DNA from: Nocardioides panzhihuensis
GTDB lineage: Bacteria > Actinomycetota > Actinomycetes > Propionibacteriales > Nocardioidaceae
Length of the DNA stretch: 64,000 nt
Direction: 5' to 3'
Assembly (NCBI RefSeq): GCF_013408335.1
Contig: NZ_JACBZR010000001.1
Span: 4,627,501-4,691,500 of the forward strand
The notes beneath the pieces are model-generated. The model was not told where the DNA came from and did not search any database. It saw only the letters and a list, made by a program, of their open reading frames with translations. Of this stretch, positions 52,127 to 60,183 are shown one piece after another (position 1 is the stretch's first letter; each line of letters starts with the position of its first letter). The position numbers were made by a program, and so were the translations under genes.

Positions 52127-53691
52127 ACCAGGCAGCACGCCCCGAGCTCGGTCCCGAGCTGCCGGGGATGACCTGCCTGGGCCGGCTCGGCTCGGGTGGC
52201 TTCGCCGACGTCTACCTCTACGAGCGGCACCACCCGAAGGTCCGGGTCGCGGTGAAGCTGATGCGGTCCGCCGACCTCGCCGAGGCCCAGCGGGCGCAGT
52301 TCGCCGCGGAGGCGGCGGTGATGGCCGAGCTGGCCGAGCACCCGTTCATCGTGCCGGTGCACAGCGCCGGTGAGACGCCCGACGGCCGCCCGTACCTGGT
52401 GATGGGCTACTACCCCAACAACGACCTCGGTGCTCGCGTACGCAACAACCCGATGAAGGTGCAGGACGCGCTGCGCTTCGGGATCCAGATGGCGTCCGCG
52501 GTCGAGACCGCGCACCGCGCCGGGATCATCCACCGCGACATCAAGCCGTCCAACATCCTGCTCTCCCGCTACGACGTGCCTGGTCTGGCCGACTTCGGCA
52601 TCGCCGGCCGTCCGCGCGACGACGAGGGCGACATCGGGGTCTCGCTGCCGTGGTCGCCGCCCGAGGTCCTCACCTCCGCGTCCAACGGGTCGGTGGCCTC
52701 CGATGTCTACTCGCTGGCCGCAACCGTCTGGCACCTCCTCGTCGGCCGGTCGCCGTTCGCAGAGCGCGGCAACAACTCCGACCGCGCCGTCTTCTCCCGC
52801 ATCCTGCACACGGCTCCGCCCGCGACGGGTCGGCCCGACGTACCTCCGTCGTTGGACCGGGTCCTCCAGCAGGCGATGGCGAAGGACCCGACCTACCGGC
52901 CGAGGACGGCCCTCGACCTGGCCCGACACTTCCAGCGGATCGAGCAGGAGCTGCGGCTCGGACGCACCGAGGTGCAGGTCCTCGACCGCGACGCCGGCGG
53001 CAGCGGTTCCATCCCGGTCGTTCCCGACATCCCGGCCGCGCGGGGTGAGGGGCCGACCACCGGCTCGGGCCGGGCGCGTCTTCCCTCTCCACCCACCGAC
53101 CCGGAGATGGAGAAGGCCACCGAGCTCAAGCCGCCCTCCCAGGTCATCGCGCAGGCGCCGATCACCCAGCCCCCGGCCTCGCTCGCGTCTACGCCTGTGG
53201 CCGATGCCGGCTCGCCCTCCGGCGACCGCACCCGGTTCAGCTACCCGCGTACGGAGGAGGGCCCCTCCGTCCTCACCGGCGCGCGCCCGGGCGAGACCCG
53301 CAGCAAGACACCGGCGATCATCGGCGTCGTCGTCCTCTTCCTCGTCGCCGCCACCATCGGCATCATGCTCTCCCGTGGTGGCGAGGACGAGAAGCCCGAC
53401 GAGGTCCCGCCCCCACCCGTCGAGACCGACCTCCCCGGCGTCACCGGGCCCGCCGCCCCAGGCAAGGTGAAGGGCACGCTCAACGGCAACCGCGCCGTCT
53501 TCACCTGGTCCGGCGTCCCCGGAGCCACCGGCTACAAGTGGGTCGGCGACAACTCCACCAGCGGGAACGTGAGCCGCCCCAAGGCGGTCGTACGCCTCGA
53601 GGGAGCCACCAAGGTCTGCATCCAGGTCCGCTCCCTGGGTGAGAACGGCAACGTCTCCCAGGGTGCCGCCCAGGCCTGCGTCAGCAAGTAG
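52123..53691 (+). CDS. Transmembrane Ser/Thr kinase with extracellular FN3-like domain (PFNA cluster)
   Basis: The 522-residue protein has a kinase domain (about residues 10-275): GSGGFADVYLY, AVKLM, HRDIKPSN, LADFGIAG and PPEVL. A low-complexity juxtamembrane region, one helix near 395-415 (PAIIGVVVLFLVAATIGIML) and about 105 extracellular residues follow. That part resembles a single FN3 domain (GKVKGTLNGNRAVFTWSGV, then VPGATGYKW) with two Cys. PASTA repeats are absent. The GTG start overlaps the FHA stop. By analogy with Bifidobacterium Pkb2 it is the kinase of the cluster. Confidence 0.95.
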   Translation: MNQAARPELGPELPGMTCLGRLGSGGFADVYLYERHHPKVRVAVKLMRSADLAEAQRAQFAAEAAVMAELAEHPFIVPVHSAGETPDGRPYLVMGYYPNNDLGARVRNNPMKVQDALRFGIQMASAVETAHRAGIIHRDIKPSNILLSRYDVPGLADFGIAGRPRDDEGDIGVSLPWSPPEVLTSASNGSVASDVYSLAATVWHLLVGRSPFAERGNNSDRAVFSRILHTAPPATGRPDVPPSLDRVLQQAMAKDPTYRPRTALDLARHFQRIEQELRLGRTEVQVLDRDAGGSGSIPVVPDIPAARGEGPTTGSGRARLPSPPTDPEMEKATELKPPSQVIAQAPITQPPASLASTPVADAGSPSGDRTRFSYPRTEEGPSVLTGARPGETRSKTPAIIGVVVLFLVAATIGIMLSRGGEDEKPDEVPPPPVETDLPGVTGPAAPGKVKGTLNGNRAVFTWSGVPGATGYKWVGDNSTSGNVSRPKAVVRLEGATKVCIQVRSLGENGNVSQGAAQACVSK

Positions 53692-53703
53692 CTCGCCGCA
53701 GGC

Positions 53704-53709
53704 GATACT
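53704..53709 (+). promoter_or_regulatory. -10 box for galT (leaderless start)
   Basis: GATACT lies 6 nt before the ATG at 53716. Confidence 0.45.
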
Positions 53710-53715
53710 GGGCGC

Positions 53716-54810
53716 ATGCAGAACACACCGGTGCCGACCGACCCTGTGGCCACCTCAGCGAAGCTGGCGGACGGTCGCGAGATCTGGTTCTTCGACGAGC
53801 AGCCGACGCTGCGGTCGGTGCACGACGAGCGGCCCCTGGAGCCGCGGGCGGGCGGGTCGCAGCTGCGCTGGGACCGGCTGACCGCGACCTGGACGGCGGT
53901 GGCGGGACACCGGCAGACGCGTACGTTCAAGCCGCCGTCGAACGAGTGCCCGCTGTGCCCGTCGGTCGACGGGAGGCTCACCGAGGTCCCGGCCGAGAGC
54001 TATGACGTGGTGGCCTTCGAGAACCGGTTCCCGGCGCTCTCGACGGTCGCGGTGGGCGAGGCGACCGGAGAGCCGTTCGTCTCCCAGCCGGGACATGGCC
54101 GGTGCGAAGTGGTCTGCTTCACGAGCGACCACGAGCAGAGCTTCGTCGACCTCCCTCCCGAGCGGGTGCGGACGGTGCTCGCGGCGCTCGCGCGCCGCAC
54201 CGAGCAGCTGACGGCGATGCCGGAGGTGGCCTACGTCTTCTGCTTCGAGAACCGCGGGGAGGAGATCGGGGTGACCCTCCAGCACCCCCACGGCCAGATC
54301 TACGCCATGCCGGTGCTGCCGCCGCGGATCGAGTCCCTCGTGAACGCCGCCGACGCTCACCGCGAGGCGACCGGCGAGTGCCTGCAGTGTGCGGTGCTCG
54401 CCGACGAGATCGCCGACGGATCGCGGGTGGTGGCGGAGAACGAGTCGTTCGTGGCGTACGTGCCCTATGCCGGTCGCTGGCCCTACGAGATCCGCGTCGT
54501 GCCGCGGCGCCACGTCGGCTCGCTGCCTGGGCTGACCGCCGACGAGATGAACGACCTCGCCGCGCTCTACCAGGAGTGCCTGCGCCGGATGGACGGGCTC
54601 GACGACGCCGGTCCGGTGCCCTACATCGCCGGCTGGCAGCAGGCCCCGACCGGCCGCGAGGAGACCTGGCACTTGGCCGCCGAGATCTTCACCATCCGGC
54701 GGGCGCCGGGGCGGCTGAAGTATCTGGCCGGCATCGAGTCCGGGGTCGCGCTCTGGGTCAACGACATCCCGCCGGAGACCGCGGCCGAGCGGCTCCGCGA
54801 GGCGCTCTAG
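53716..54810 (+). CDS. galT: Galactose-1-phosphate uridylyltransferase
   Basis: The 364-residue enzyme of the Leloir pathway has the active-site HPHGQIYAMP (catalytic His), a zinc-site Cys pair in NECPLCPS, VAFENRFPALS and FCFENRGEEIGVTL. It moves UMP from UDP-glucose to galactose-1-phosphate. No galK or galE is adjacent. It is leaderless. Its stop codon shares CTAG with the stop of the convergent nagB. Confidence 0.95.
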   Translation: MQNTPVPTDPVATSAKLADGREIWFFDEQPTLRSVHDERPLEPRAGGSQLRWDRLTATWTAVAGHRQTRTFKPPSNECPLCPSVDGRLTEVPAESYDVVAFENRFPALSTVAVGEATGEPFVSQPGHGRCEVVCFTSDHEQSFVDLPPERVRTVLAALARRTEQLTAMPEVAYVFCFENRGEEIGVTLQHPHGQIYAMPVLPPRIESLVNAADAHREATGECLQCAVLADEIADGSRVVAENESFVAYVPYAGRWPYEIRVVPRRHVGSLPGLTADEMNDLAALYQECLRRMDGLDDAGPVPYIAGWQQAPTGREETWHLAAEIFTIRRAPGRLKYLAGIESGVALWVNDIPPETAAERLREAL

Positions 54811-55604
54811 AGGCCCTGCCAGTCCGGCTTGTCCGCGTAGACCTCGCGGTAGTGGTCGCGGCGTACGAGGCGAGAGGCCGCGGCCTCGTCGAGCAGCACG
54901 GAGACGTGGGGATGGAGCTGGAGGACCGAGGCAGGACAGCTAGCCGAGACCGGGCCCTCGACCGCTGCTGCGATCGCGTCGGCCTTGCCCTCCCCGGTCG
55001 CCAGCAGAAGCAGGTGGCCGGCTCTGGTGATGGTGCCGAGCCCCTGGGTGAGCACATGGCGCGGCACCGCGTCGGGCGAGCCGAAGAAGCGCGCGTTGTC
55101 CTTCCTCGTCGTGGCCGTGAGCGTCTTGATCCGGGTCAGCGAGGCCAGCGACGAGCCCGGCTCGTTGAAGGCCAGGTGGCCATCCGAGCCGATGCCGAGG
55201 AGCTGCACCTGGATCCCGCCCGCTGCCACGATGGCCGCCTCGTAGCGCTCGCCGGCGTCCGGCAGCGTCGCCACGGTCGGGTCGGGACCGTGGACCCGCT
55301 CGGGAGGGATGCCGATCGCGTCGGTGAGCTCCCGCCGGATGGTCGCCAGATAGGACTGCTCGTGGCCGTCGGGGAGGCCGACGTACTCGTCCAGGTTGAA
55401 CGTCTCCACGCCTTCGTAGGACGGCCCGCGGCCGTCTTGGGCGCGCCGGACGAGCTCGACGTAGGTCGCCAGCGGCGTCGAGCCGGTGGCCAGGCCGAGC
55501 ACGGCCGGGGCGCCGGCGTCCGCCCCGCGGCGCACGACGTCTTCGATGGTGTCAGCGGCGAGGGAGGCCACCTGGGCTGGGGTGTCGAGGACAACTACTT
55601 CCAT
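54807..55604 (-). CDS. nagB: Glucosamine-6-phosphate deaminase
   Basis: The 265-residue enzyme converts glucosamine-6-phosphate to fructose-6-phosphate and ammonia. GLATGSTPLATY, FNLDEYVGLP, the catalytic GIGSDGHLAFNEPGSS and KADAIAAAVEGPV are conserved. It is the last gene of the amino-sugar operon, 1 bp after the ROK kinase gene, with AAGGA as ribosome site. Confidence 0.97.
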   Translation of the reverse strand: MEVVVLDTPAQVASLAADTIEDVVRRGADAGAPAVLGLATGSTPLATYVELVRRAQDGRGPSYEGVETFNLDEYVGLPDGHEQSYLATIRRELTDAIGIPPERVHGPDPTVATLPDAGERYEAAIVAAGGIQVQLLGIGSDGHLAFNEPGSSLASLTRIKTLTATTRKDNARFFGSPDAVPRHVLTQGLGTITRAGHLLLLATGEGKADAIAAAVEGPVSASCPASVLQLHPHVSVLLDEAAASRLVRRDHYREVYADKPDWQGL

Positions 55605-55605
55605 G

Positions 55606-56541
55606 TCAGTCCTTGGTCGGAGTGATCAGAGCGGCGCCGATGGCGGCGACCGGTGCGGCGGAGACCACCCTCAGTCGCGAGGCGAGCTCGAGGGAGGCGA
55701 GGAAGGGCGAGGCCTCGGTCTGCCTGACGAGCGCGGCCGCGATCGCCTCGCGCAGCGGCTCACCGACCGTCGCCACTCCCCCGCCGATGACGACGCGTTC
55801 GGGGTCGACGGCAAGAGCGAGCGCGCGTACGGCGGCGGCGACGCCGTCGGCGAAGCGGTCACGGACCGTGACAGCGGCCGGGTCGCCCGCGGTCGCTGCC
55901 GCGAAGAGCGCGGCGGCGGGGTGGCCGGCGGCGGTCGGCCAGGCGGCCGCGAGCGCGGCGCCCGAGGCGACCAGCTCGAGACAGCCGCGCTGCCCACAGC
56001 CGCAGACCGGGCCCTCCGGGTCGACCGGAAGATGTCCGACCTCCCCGGCGGCGCCGTGGAAGCCGCGGCGGAGCGCTCCGTTGAGGTAGAGGCCGGCGGC
56101 CAGGCCGGTGCCGAGCGAGAGGTAGACCAGGTCGTCGACGTCCTCGACCGCGTGCGCGCCGAGCGTGGCCGCATTGGTGTCGTTCTCGAGAGTGACGACC
56201 GCTCCGGCCCGCGCGCCGAGAAGCTCCGCGAGGGGGAAGGCGTCACCGTCCAGACCGAGGTTGACCGCATGCTTCACGGTGCCCGCTCGGGTGTCGACTA
56301 TGCCGGGGATGCCGACCCCGATCGAGCTGATCTCGCCGTCGTCGAGCGCATCCCGCAGACTCGCGACCACCGTGGCAGCGCTCTTCACGACGCCTTCGGC
56401 GCCCGGGGTGGTCGCGGCACGCTCCTCGGCCAGCACGGCCCCGTCCGGGCCGATCGCGATGCCGTGGATCTTGGTCCCGCCGATGTCGAGGCCGACCCGC
56501 GCTGGGCTCACCAGTGCGGGGCTCACCGGTCGGGGGCTCAC
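55606..56541 (-). CDS. ROK-family sugar kinase (probable N-acetylglucosamine kinase)
   Basis: The 311-residue protein has the ATP loop VGLDIGGTKIHG, NDTNAATLG, GTGLAAGLYLNG, GEVGHLPVDP and the ROK zinc signature CGCGQRGCLE. By position between a NagZ-like hexosaminidase and NagB it probably phosphorylates N-acetylglucosamine released from the wall. The GTG at 56541 forms a GTGA overlap with the hexosaminidase stop. Two more in-frame GTG codons follow within three 15-bp tandem repeats, so the exact start is uncertain. Confidence 0.92.
   Translation of the reverse strand: MSPRPVSPALVSPARVGLDIGGTKIHGIAIGPDGAVLAEERAATTPGAEGVVKSAATVVASLRDALDDGEISSIGVGIPGIVDTRAGTVKHAVNLGLDGDAFPLAELLGARAGAVVTLENDTNAATLGAHAVEDVDDLVYLSLGTGLAAGLYLNGALRRGFHGAAGEVGHLPVDPEGPVCGCGQRGCLELVASGAALAAAWPTAAGHPAAALFAAATAGDPAAVTVRDRFADGVAAAVRALALAVDPERVVIGGGVATVGEPLREAIAAALVRQTEASPFLASLELASRLRVVSAAPVAAIGAALITPTKD
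56497..56541 (-). repeat. Three 15-bp tandem repeats carrying in-frame GTG codons
   Basis: GGTGAGCCC recurs every 15 bp at the start of the ROK kinase gene, giving Val/Met-Ser-Pro three times. Each unit offers a possible GTG start; the first overlaps the stop of the upstream gene. Confidence 0.75.
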
Positions 56542-57980
56542 CGGTCCCAGCCCGATCGTCGCAGGATCTCGGTCACGGCGGCCACGCCCGGCAGTGAGAA
56601 GCCCTGCGGGCACAGGCGCGGCAACCGACGTCCGTTGTACGTCCCAGGCCAGCCCCACTCCACCAGCACCGCGGCGCTGCGTAGCTCCGCGACGGTCTGG
56701 CCGACGTCGGGGCGCCGGTGGGCGTCGCGCACCTGCACGATGAGGGGTGCGTCGGGGAGCTCCGGGAGCGGTTCGCCCGGGCGCAGGACGACGTCCGGAG
56801 GAAGGCCCCAGCGGACGTCGCCGACGGCGATGTTCGCCTCGGTGTCGACGGTCACCACCCGGGCACCGGCGAGGTCCGGGAGCTCGGTGAGGTCGCTCGC
56901 CGTCGCGAGCGCGCGGCGGGCACCCTCGATCGAGCGCTGCTCGAGCTTCGGGTCGATGTCCGGGCGCTGCTCGGTTCCTGGGAAGTCGGCGAGCAGCCGG
57001 TCGATACGCGCGACAGCATCCTGGAGCCGCTCCAGCGCGAGCTCACTCGACTCGACCGCGGCCACGATCGCGGCGGCCGTGTCGCGGACCAGCGAGGCGG
57101 GCTTGTCGGGACCGAGGACGAGCAGGTCGGCCCCCGCCTCGAGCGAGAGCACCGCGGCAGCCGGGATCCCGCGCTCGGCAGAGGCTCCGGCCATGTCGAG
57201 GGCGTCGGTGACGATCGGTCCGTCGAAGCCCAGCTCGCGCAGCAGGCCCAGCACCGGCGCCGAGAGCGTGCCGGGCAGGTCGGGGTCCAGCGCCGGCACC
57301 ACGATGTGGGAGGTCATCACCGAGGCGGCACCGGCCTCGACGGCCGCCTGGAACGGGACCAGCTCGCGCTCGTGAAGCGTCGCCAGGTCGGCGTCGAGGA
57401 CGGGCAGGGCGACGTGGCTGTCCTGGCCGGTGTCGCCATGGCCGGGGAAGTGCTTGACGCAGGCGGCGACGCCGGCCGACTCCAGGCCCCGCACCCAGGC
57501 GGCGACGTGCTTGGCGGCCACGCCGGCATCGTGGGAGAACGACCGCGTCGCGATCACCGGGTTGTCGGCGTTGGAGTTCACGTCCGCGACGGGTGCCAGG
57601 TCGAGGTTGATGCCGGCTCGCGCCAGCCGCACTCCGACGGCCCGGCCGGTCTCCTCGGTCAGCGTGAGGTCGTCGGCCGCACCGAGGGCGGCGGCGCCGA
57701 GCACCGAGGAGCCGGTGAGCGCCTCCATCCGGGTGACGTCCCCGCCTTCCTCGTCGATGGTGATCACCGGGACCCGACCACCCAGGGCGGAGGCGGATCG
57801 GATCTCGGCCGCCAGGCGGCGTACGGACTCCTCACCGGCCTCGGTGTTGGTGCCGAAGAGGCAGATGCCGCCCAGACCCTCGCGGAGCAGGTCGGCGTAG
57901 TCGGCCGGCAGCGTGGAGCCTGCGAAGGCGGACACCTGGACGCGCAGCGCCAGGGTCTCGACGGCTGAGGAGGGCGGCAT
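56538..57980 (-). CDS. Glycoside hydrolase family 3 beta-N-acetylhexosaminidase (NagZ-like)
   Basis: The 480-residue protein has KHFPGHGDTGQDSH, the diagnostic NagZ loop with the catalytic His. TIDEEGGDVTRM and the nucleophile Asp in TDALDMAGAS are also present. No signal peptide is seen, which fits a cytosolic enzyme that removes N-acetylglucosamine from imported wall fragments. The ATG at 57980 overlaps the stop of the ROK regulator (TGATG). The frame stays open upstream but is Arg-rich and unrelated. Confidence 0.93.
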   Translation of the reverse strand: MPPSSAVETLALRVQVSAFAGSTLPADYADLLREGLGGICLFGTNTEAGEESVRRLAAEIRSASALGGRVPVITIDEEGGDVTRMEALTGSSVLGAAALGAADDLTLTEETGRAVGVRLARAGINLDLAPVADVNSNADNPVIATRSFSHDAGVAAKHVAAWVRGLESAGVAACVKHFPGHGDTGQDSHVALPVLDADLATLHERELVPFQAAVEAGAASVMTSHIVVPALDPDLPGTLSAPVLGLLRELGFDGPIVTDALDMAGASAERGIPAAAVLSLEAGADLLVLGPDKPASLVRDTAAAIVAAVESSELALERLQDAVARIDRLLADFPGTEQRPDIDPKLEQRSIEGARRALATASDLTELPDLAGARVVTVDTEANIAVGDVRWGLPPDVVLRPGEPLPELPDAPLIVQVRDAHRRPDVGQTVAELRSAAVLVEWGWPGTYNGRRLPRLCPQGFSLPGVAAVTEILRRSGWDR

Positions 57981-59098
57981 CACGACACTCCCAGCTCGCC
58001 GGCGAGGACGAGCACCGCAGCCCCGACGATGACGACGTCCTCGCCGAGCGTGGACGTACGGAACTCCAGCCGCTCGCCGCTGACCGGCATCGTCCGCTCG
58101 CGGATGATCCGATCGGCGGTCTCCCGCAGCGGTCCGTCGAGGAGATCGGCCGGCCCGGAGAGGACCAGCTCGTGAAGGTTGAGGGTTCCGACCACGGGCG
58201 CCAGTGCCTTTCCAAGATGTTCTCCGGCTTCCACGAGCGCATCGTCGTGGCCTGTCTCGATGCGTTCCCGCAGGCGCGGCACCGCGAGGAAGGTCTCCAG
58301 GCAGCCCGAGCGGCCGCACGCACACAGCGCGCCTCCGGGGTCGACGGTCACGTGGCCGACCTCACCGGCCGCGTCGACGAAACCATGGAGCAGCGCGCCC
58401 TCGAGCACGAGGCCGGCACCGACACCGGTGCCGACCCGGACGAGCATCAGCCCGCCGTCGCCGGACTGCCCGAAGGTGTACTCCCCCAGCACCGCCGTGT
58501 TGGCGTCGTTCGCCACGTACGTCGGTCGGCCGGTCTCGCGGCGCACGTGCTCGGCCAGGGGGACATCGGTCCAGCCCAGGTTGGGCGCGTCGATGACGGT
58601 GCCGTCGGCCGAGACGACACCTGGGCTGCCGATCCCGATGCCGAGGATCGGCCGGGCGGAGCCGGCGATCAGCTCGGTGACCAGATCCGTCACGAGACGT
58701 ACGGCCTCGCTTCCGGTGCGTCCCTCCCGGCACCGGGTGGTGCGGTGGATGACGTCGCCGGTCAGGTTGAGCACGGCGCCGGCGACCTGGTCGTCCCCGG
58801 AGACGTCGATCGCCACGATGTGGGTGGCGTCGGCGGCCAGCCCGATCAGCATGGGCGGCTTCCCCACCCGGCTCTCCACCGGCGCGCCGAGCTCCTCGAC
58901 GAGCCCGTCGTCGAGCAGGCTCCCGACCAGGTCGGAGACCGTCGCCCGGGTCAGACCGGAGGATCGAGCCAGGTCGGCGCGGCTCGCGGGGCCCACCGCG
59001 AAGAGGTGCTGGAGCACCAGAGAACGATGATGACGCCGCGCATCTTCCTGTAGCAGTTTCCCGATCGGCCGCAACGTACGCCGTCTCGCCTTCGACAT
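57980..59098 (-). CDS. ROK-family transcriptional regulator (NagC/XylR-type)
   Basis: The 372-residue protein has an N-terminal winged HTH (SRADLARSSGLTRATVSDLV, residues about 38-60) followed by a ROK domain with NDANTAVLGE, GTGVGAGLVL, GEVGHVTVDP and the zinc motif CACGRSGCLE. Together with NagZ, kinase and NagB encoded downstream, it is the likely repressor of amino-sugar recycling, relieved by N-acetylglucosamine-6-phosphate or a related sugar. A TTAGT-N7-ACTTA repeat lies 6 bp before its start. Confidence 0.94.
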   Translation of the reverse strand: MSKARRRTLRPIGKLLQEDARRHHRSLVLQHLFAVGPASRADLARSSGLTRATVSDLVGSLLDDGLVEELGAPVESRVGKPPMLIGLAADATHIVAIDVSGDDQVAGAVLNLTGDVIHRTTRCREGRTGSEAVRLVTDLVTELIAGSARPILGIGIGSPGVVSADGTVIDAPNLGWTDVPLAEHVRRETGRPTYVANDANTAVLGEYTFGQSGDGGLMLVRVGTGVGAGLVLEGALLHGFVDAAGEVGHVTVDPGGALCACGRSGCLETFLAVPRLRERIETGHDDALVEAGEHLGKALAPVVGTLNLHELVLSGPADLLDGPLRETADRIIRERTMPVSGERLEFRTSTLGEDVVIVGAAVLVLAGELGVS

Positions 59099-59103
59099 GT
59101 TTG

Positions 59104-59120
59104 TTAGTCCATCGTACTTA
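59104..59120. promoter_or_regulatory. Operator-like repeat TTAGT-N7-ACTTA upstream of ROK regulator
   Basis: Nearly symmetric arms (one mismatch) directly before the operon, in a locally AT-rich stretch. The location suits autoregulation by the ROK protein. Confidence 0.45.
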
Positions 59121-59157
59121 TTAATGGCGCGTCAAGTCGACGCGGCCTTTTCCCCGC

Positions 59158-59290
59158 CGAGACGTCACATTCTGACGCCGAAAGGTCAGTTTCTGACGAT
59201 GAGGCGTCAGTTCCTGGACCGCTCGGCGTCAGGAACTGACGCCTCGCGACCATAAATCGACTCCTCGGGGGCAGAAGCTGACCTCTCGAC
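59158..59290. repeat. 21-bp-period dyad repeat array, intergenic copy
   Basis: CGAG(A/G)CGTCA-type half-sites place GTCA at 59164, 59185, 59206 and 59228. TGACGCCTCG-type half-sites start at 59173, 59194, 59237 and 59279, all on a 21-22-bp phase. Complete palindromes are GTCAGTTTCTGAC and GTCAGGAACTGAC. One 16-bp stem (GAGGCGTCAGTTCCTG / CAGGAACTGACGCCTC, 59201-59245) could fold. The array lies between the HNH gene stop and the ROK operon promoter. Confidence 0.85.
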
Positions 59291-59293
59291 GGG

Positions 59294-59749
59294 TCAGGCG
59301 ATGGCGGCGAGCTGGGCACGGGTCGGGACGAACGGTTGGACTCGGAGGGACATGTGGGCCTCCTCTGGGGTGCGGTTGCCTTTGCGGCCGTTGCACCTGC
59401 CGCATGCCGCCACGGTGTTCATCCATGTCCACCTGCCCCCGCGCGACTGCGGCAGCAGGTGGTCGATGGTGCGAGCGTGGCCGCCGCAATAGGCGCAACG
59501 ATGCTGGTCCCGCTTGAGCACTCCCTCGCGGGAGTAGCCGGCCGGGCGGTACATCCAGTGCATGGCGATGTAGCGGACCAGCCGCACCGCCTTCGGCCAT
59601 GGATGTGGCCCGATCATCTTGTCGCCCTGTTGCTCGTGGACCACCGCCACCTCGCGGAACAGCATCCGCACGGCATGCTTGAACGAGACCCTCCCGAGCG
59701 GCTCGAAGGAGGCGTTGTACAGCGTTACTGCACCCATGGTCGTGGTCAT
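59294..59749 (-). CDS. HNH endonuclease
   Basis: The 151-residue protein has a C-terminal HNH domain: CAYCGG, TIDHLLPQSRGG, then W-x-N (WTWMNTVAACGRCNGRK), with four Cys for zinc. The N-terminal 80 residues (LYNASFEPLGRVSFKHAVRM) are typical of a widespread actinobacterial HNH group of unknown role. GGGAGG lies 9 nt before the ATG at 59749; an in-frame Met four codons later is possible. No phage or restriction partner is adjacent. Confidence 0.93.
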   Translation of the reverse strand: MTTTMGAVTLYNASFEPLGRVSFKHAVRMLFREVAVVHEQQGDKMIGPHPWPKAVRLVRYIAMHWMYRPAGYSREGVLKRDQHRCAYCGGHARTIDHLLPQSRGGRWTWMNTVAACGRCNGRKGNRTPEEAHMSLRVQPFVPTRAQLAAIA

Positions 59750-59799
59750 GCTCGGTTACCTCCCAGGAGAGTCGGATAGAGATCGCGTGTTGATTCGGA

Positions 59800-59853
59800 C
59801 AGAAACAAAAAGGGCCGCCCCAGCGAGACGGACATGTCTCGCAGGAGCGGCCC
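59800..59853 (-). terminator. Minus-strand terminator upstream of HNH gene
   Basis: A nested hairpin, GGGCCGC/GCGGCCC outside and GCGAGAC/GTCTCGC inside, is followed on the minus strand by CCCTTTTTGTTTCTG. It would end a short transcript coming from about 60.0 kb, 50 bp before the HNH gene starts. Confidence 0.75.
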
Positions 59854-59883
59854 GGAGTGATCCGGTGCGGCTATGCACCCAGG

Positions 59884-59976
59884 TCACTGTCGGCTCCCGC
59901 GGGCATGAGGGTCACGCTCGTGCGCAGCGGTCAGCGACCAGGCCGCCGGGGCGGTGGTCGAGTGCTGCGCGTTCAT
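59884..59976 (-). CDS. Candidate 30-residue small protein / leader peptide
   Basis: The frame begins MNAQHSTTAPAAWSL and ends RGSRQ. GAAGG lies 8 nt before the ATG, and a strong intrinsic terminator follows 31 bp after the stop. It is the only frame with a ribosome site in this 446-bp gene-free stretch. It may be a leader peptide controlling the HNH gene by attenuation, or a free small protein or small RNA. Confidence 0.4.
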   Translation of the reverse strand: MNAQHSTTAPAAWSLTAAHERDPHARGSRQ

Positions 59977-60032
59977 GGCTGGACCTTCGGTTGGGCTTGG
60001 ATGGCTGACCCCGGCGCGAACCGGGTGCTACC

Positions 60033-60062
60033 AGAGTAGAACGAACACCCTCCACCTACCAA
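60033..60062 (-). promoter_or_regulatory. Candidate minus-strand promoter for small transcript
   Basis: TTGGTA and TACTCT are spaced by 18 bp on the minus strand, 57 bp before the small reading frame. Apart from this promoter, the small frame and its terminator, I see nothing else in 59750-60195. Confidence 0.4.
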
Positions 60063-60183
60063 CGGTTTTCGCAGGTCAGCCCCATGTCGTTCCGGTTAAC
60101 TACACCCGACTCGCATCGTTTGTGCCCGTTAGCGACGAGATCTGCCGATCTGGACTGGACTGACCACCAAGCCAATTCCTGGG

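Noticed and set aside
59158..59290. Simple intrinsic terminator only
   Set aside because: One 16-bp stem could terminate transcription, but the region has phased half-sites over 130 bp and no T-run, so a terminator does not explain it.
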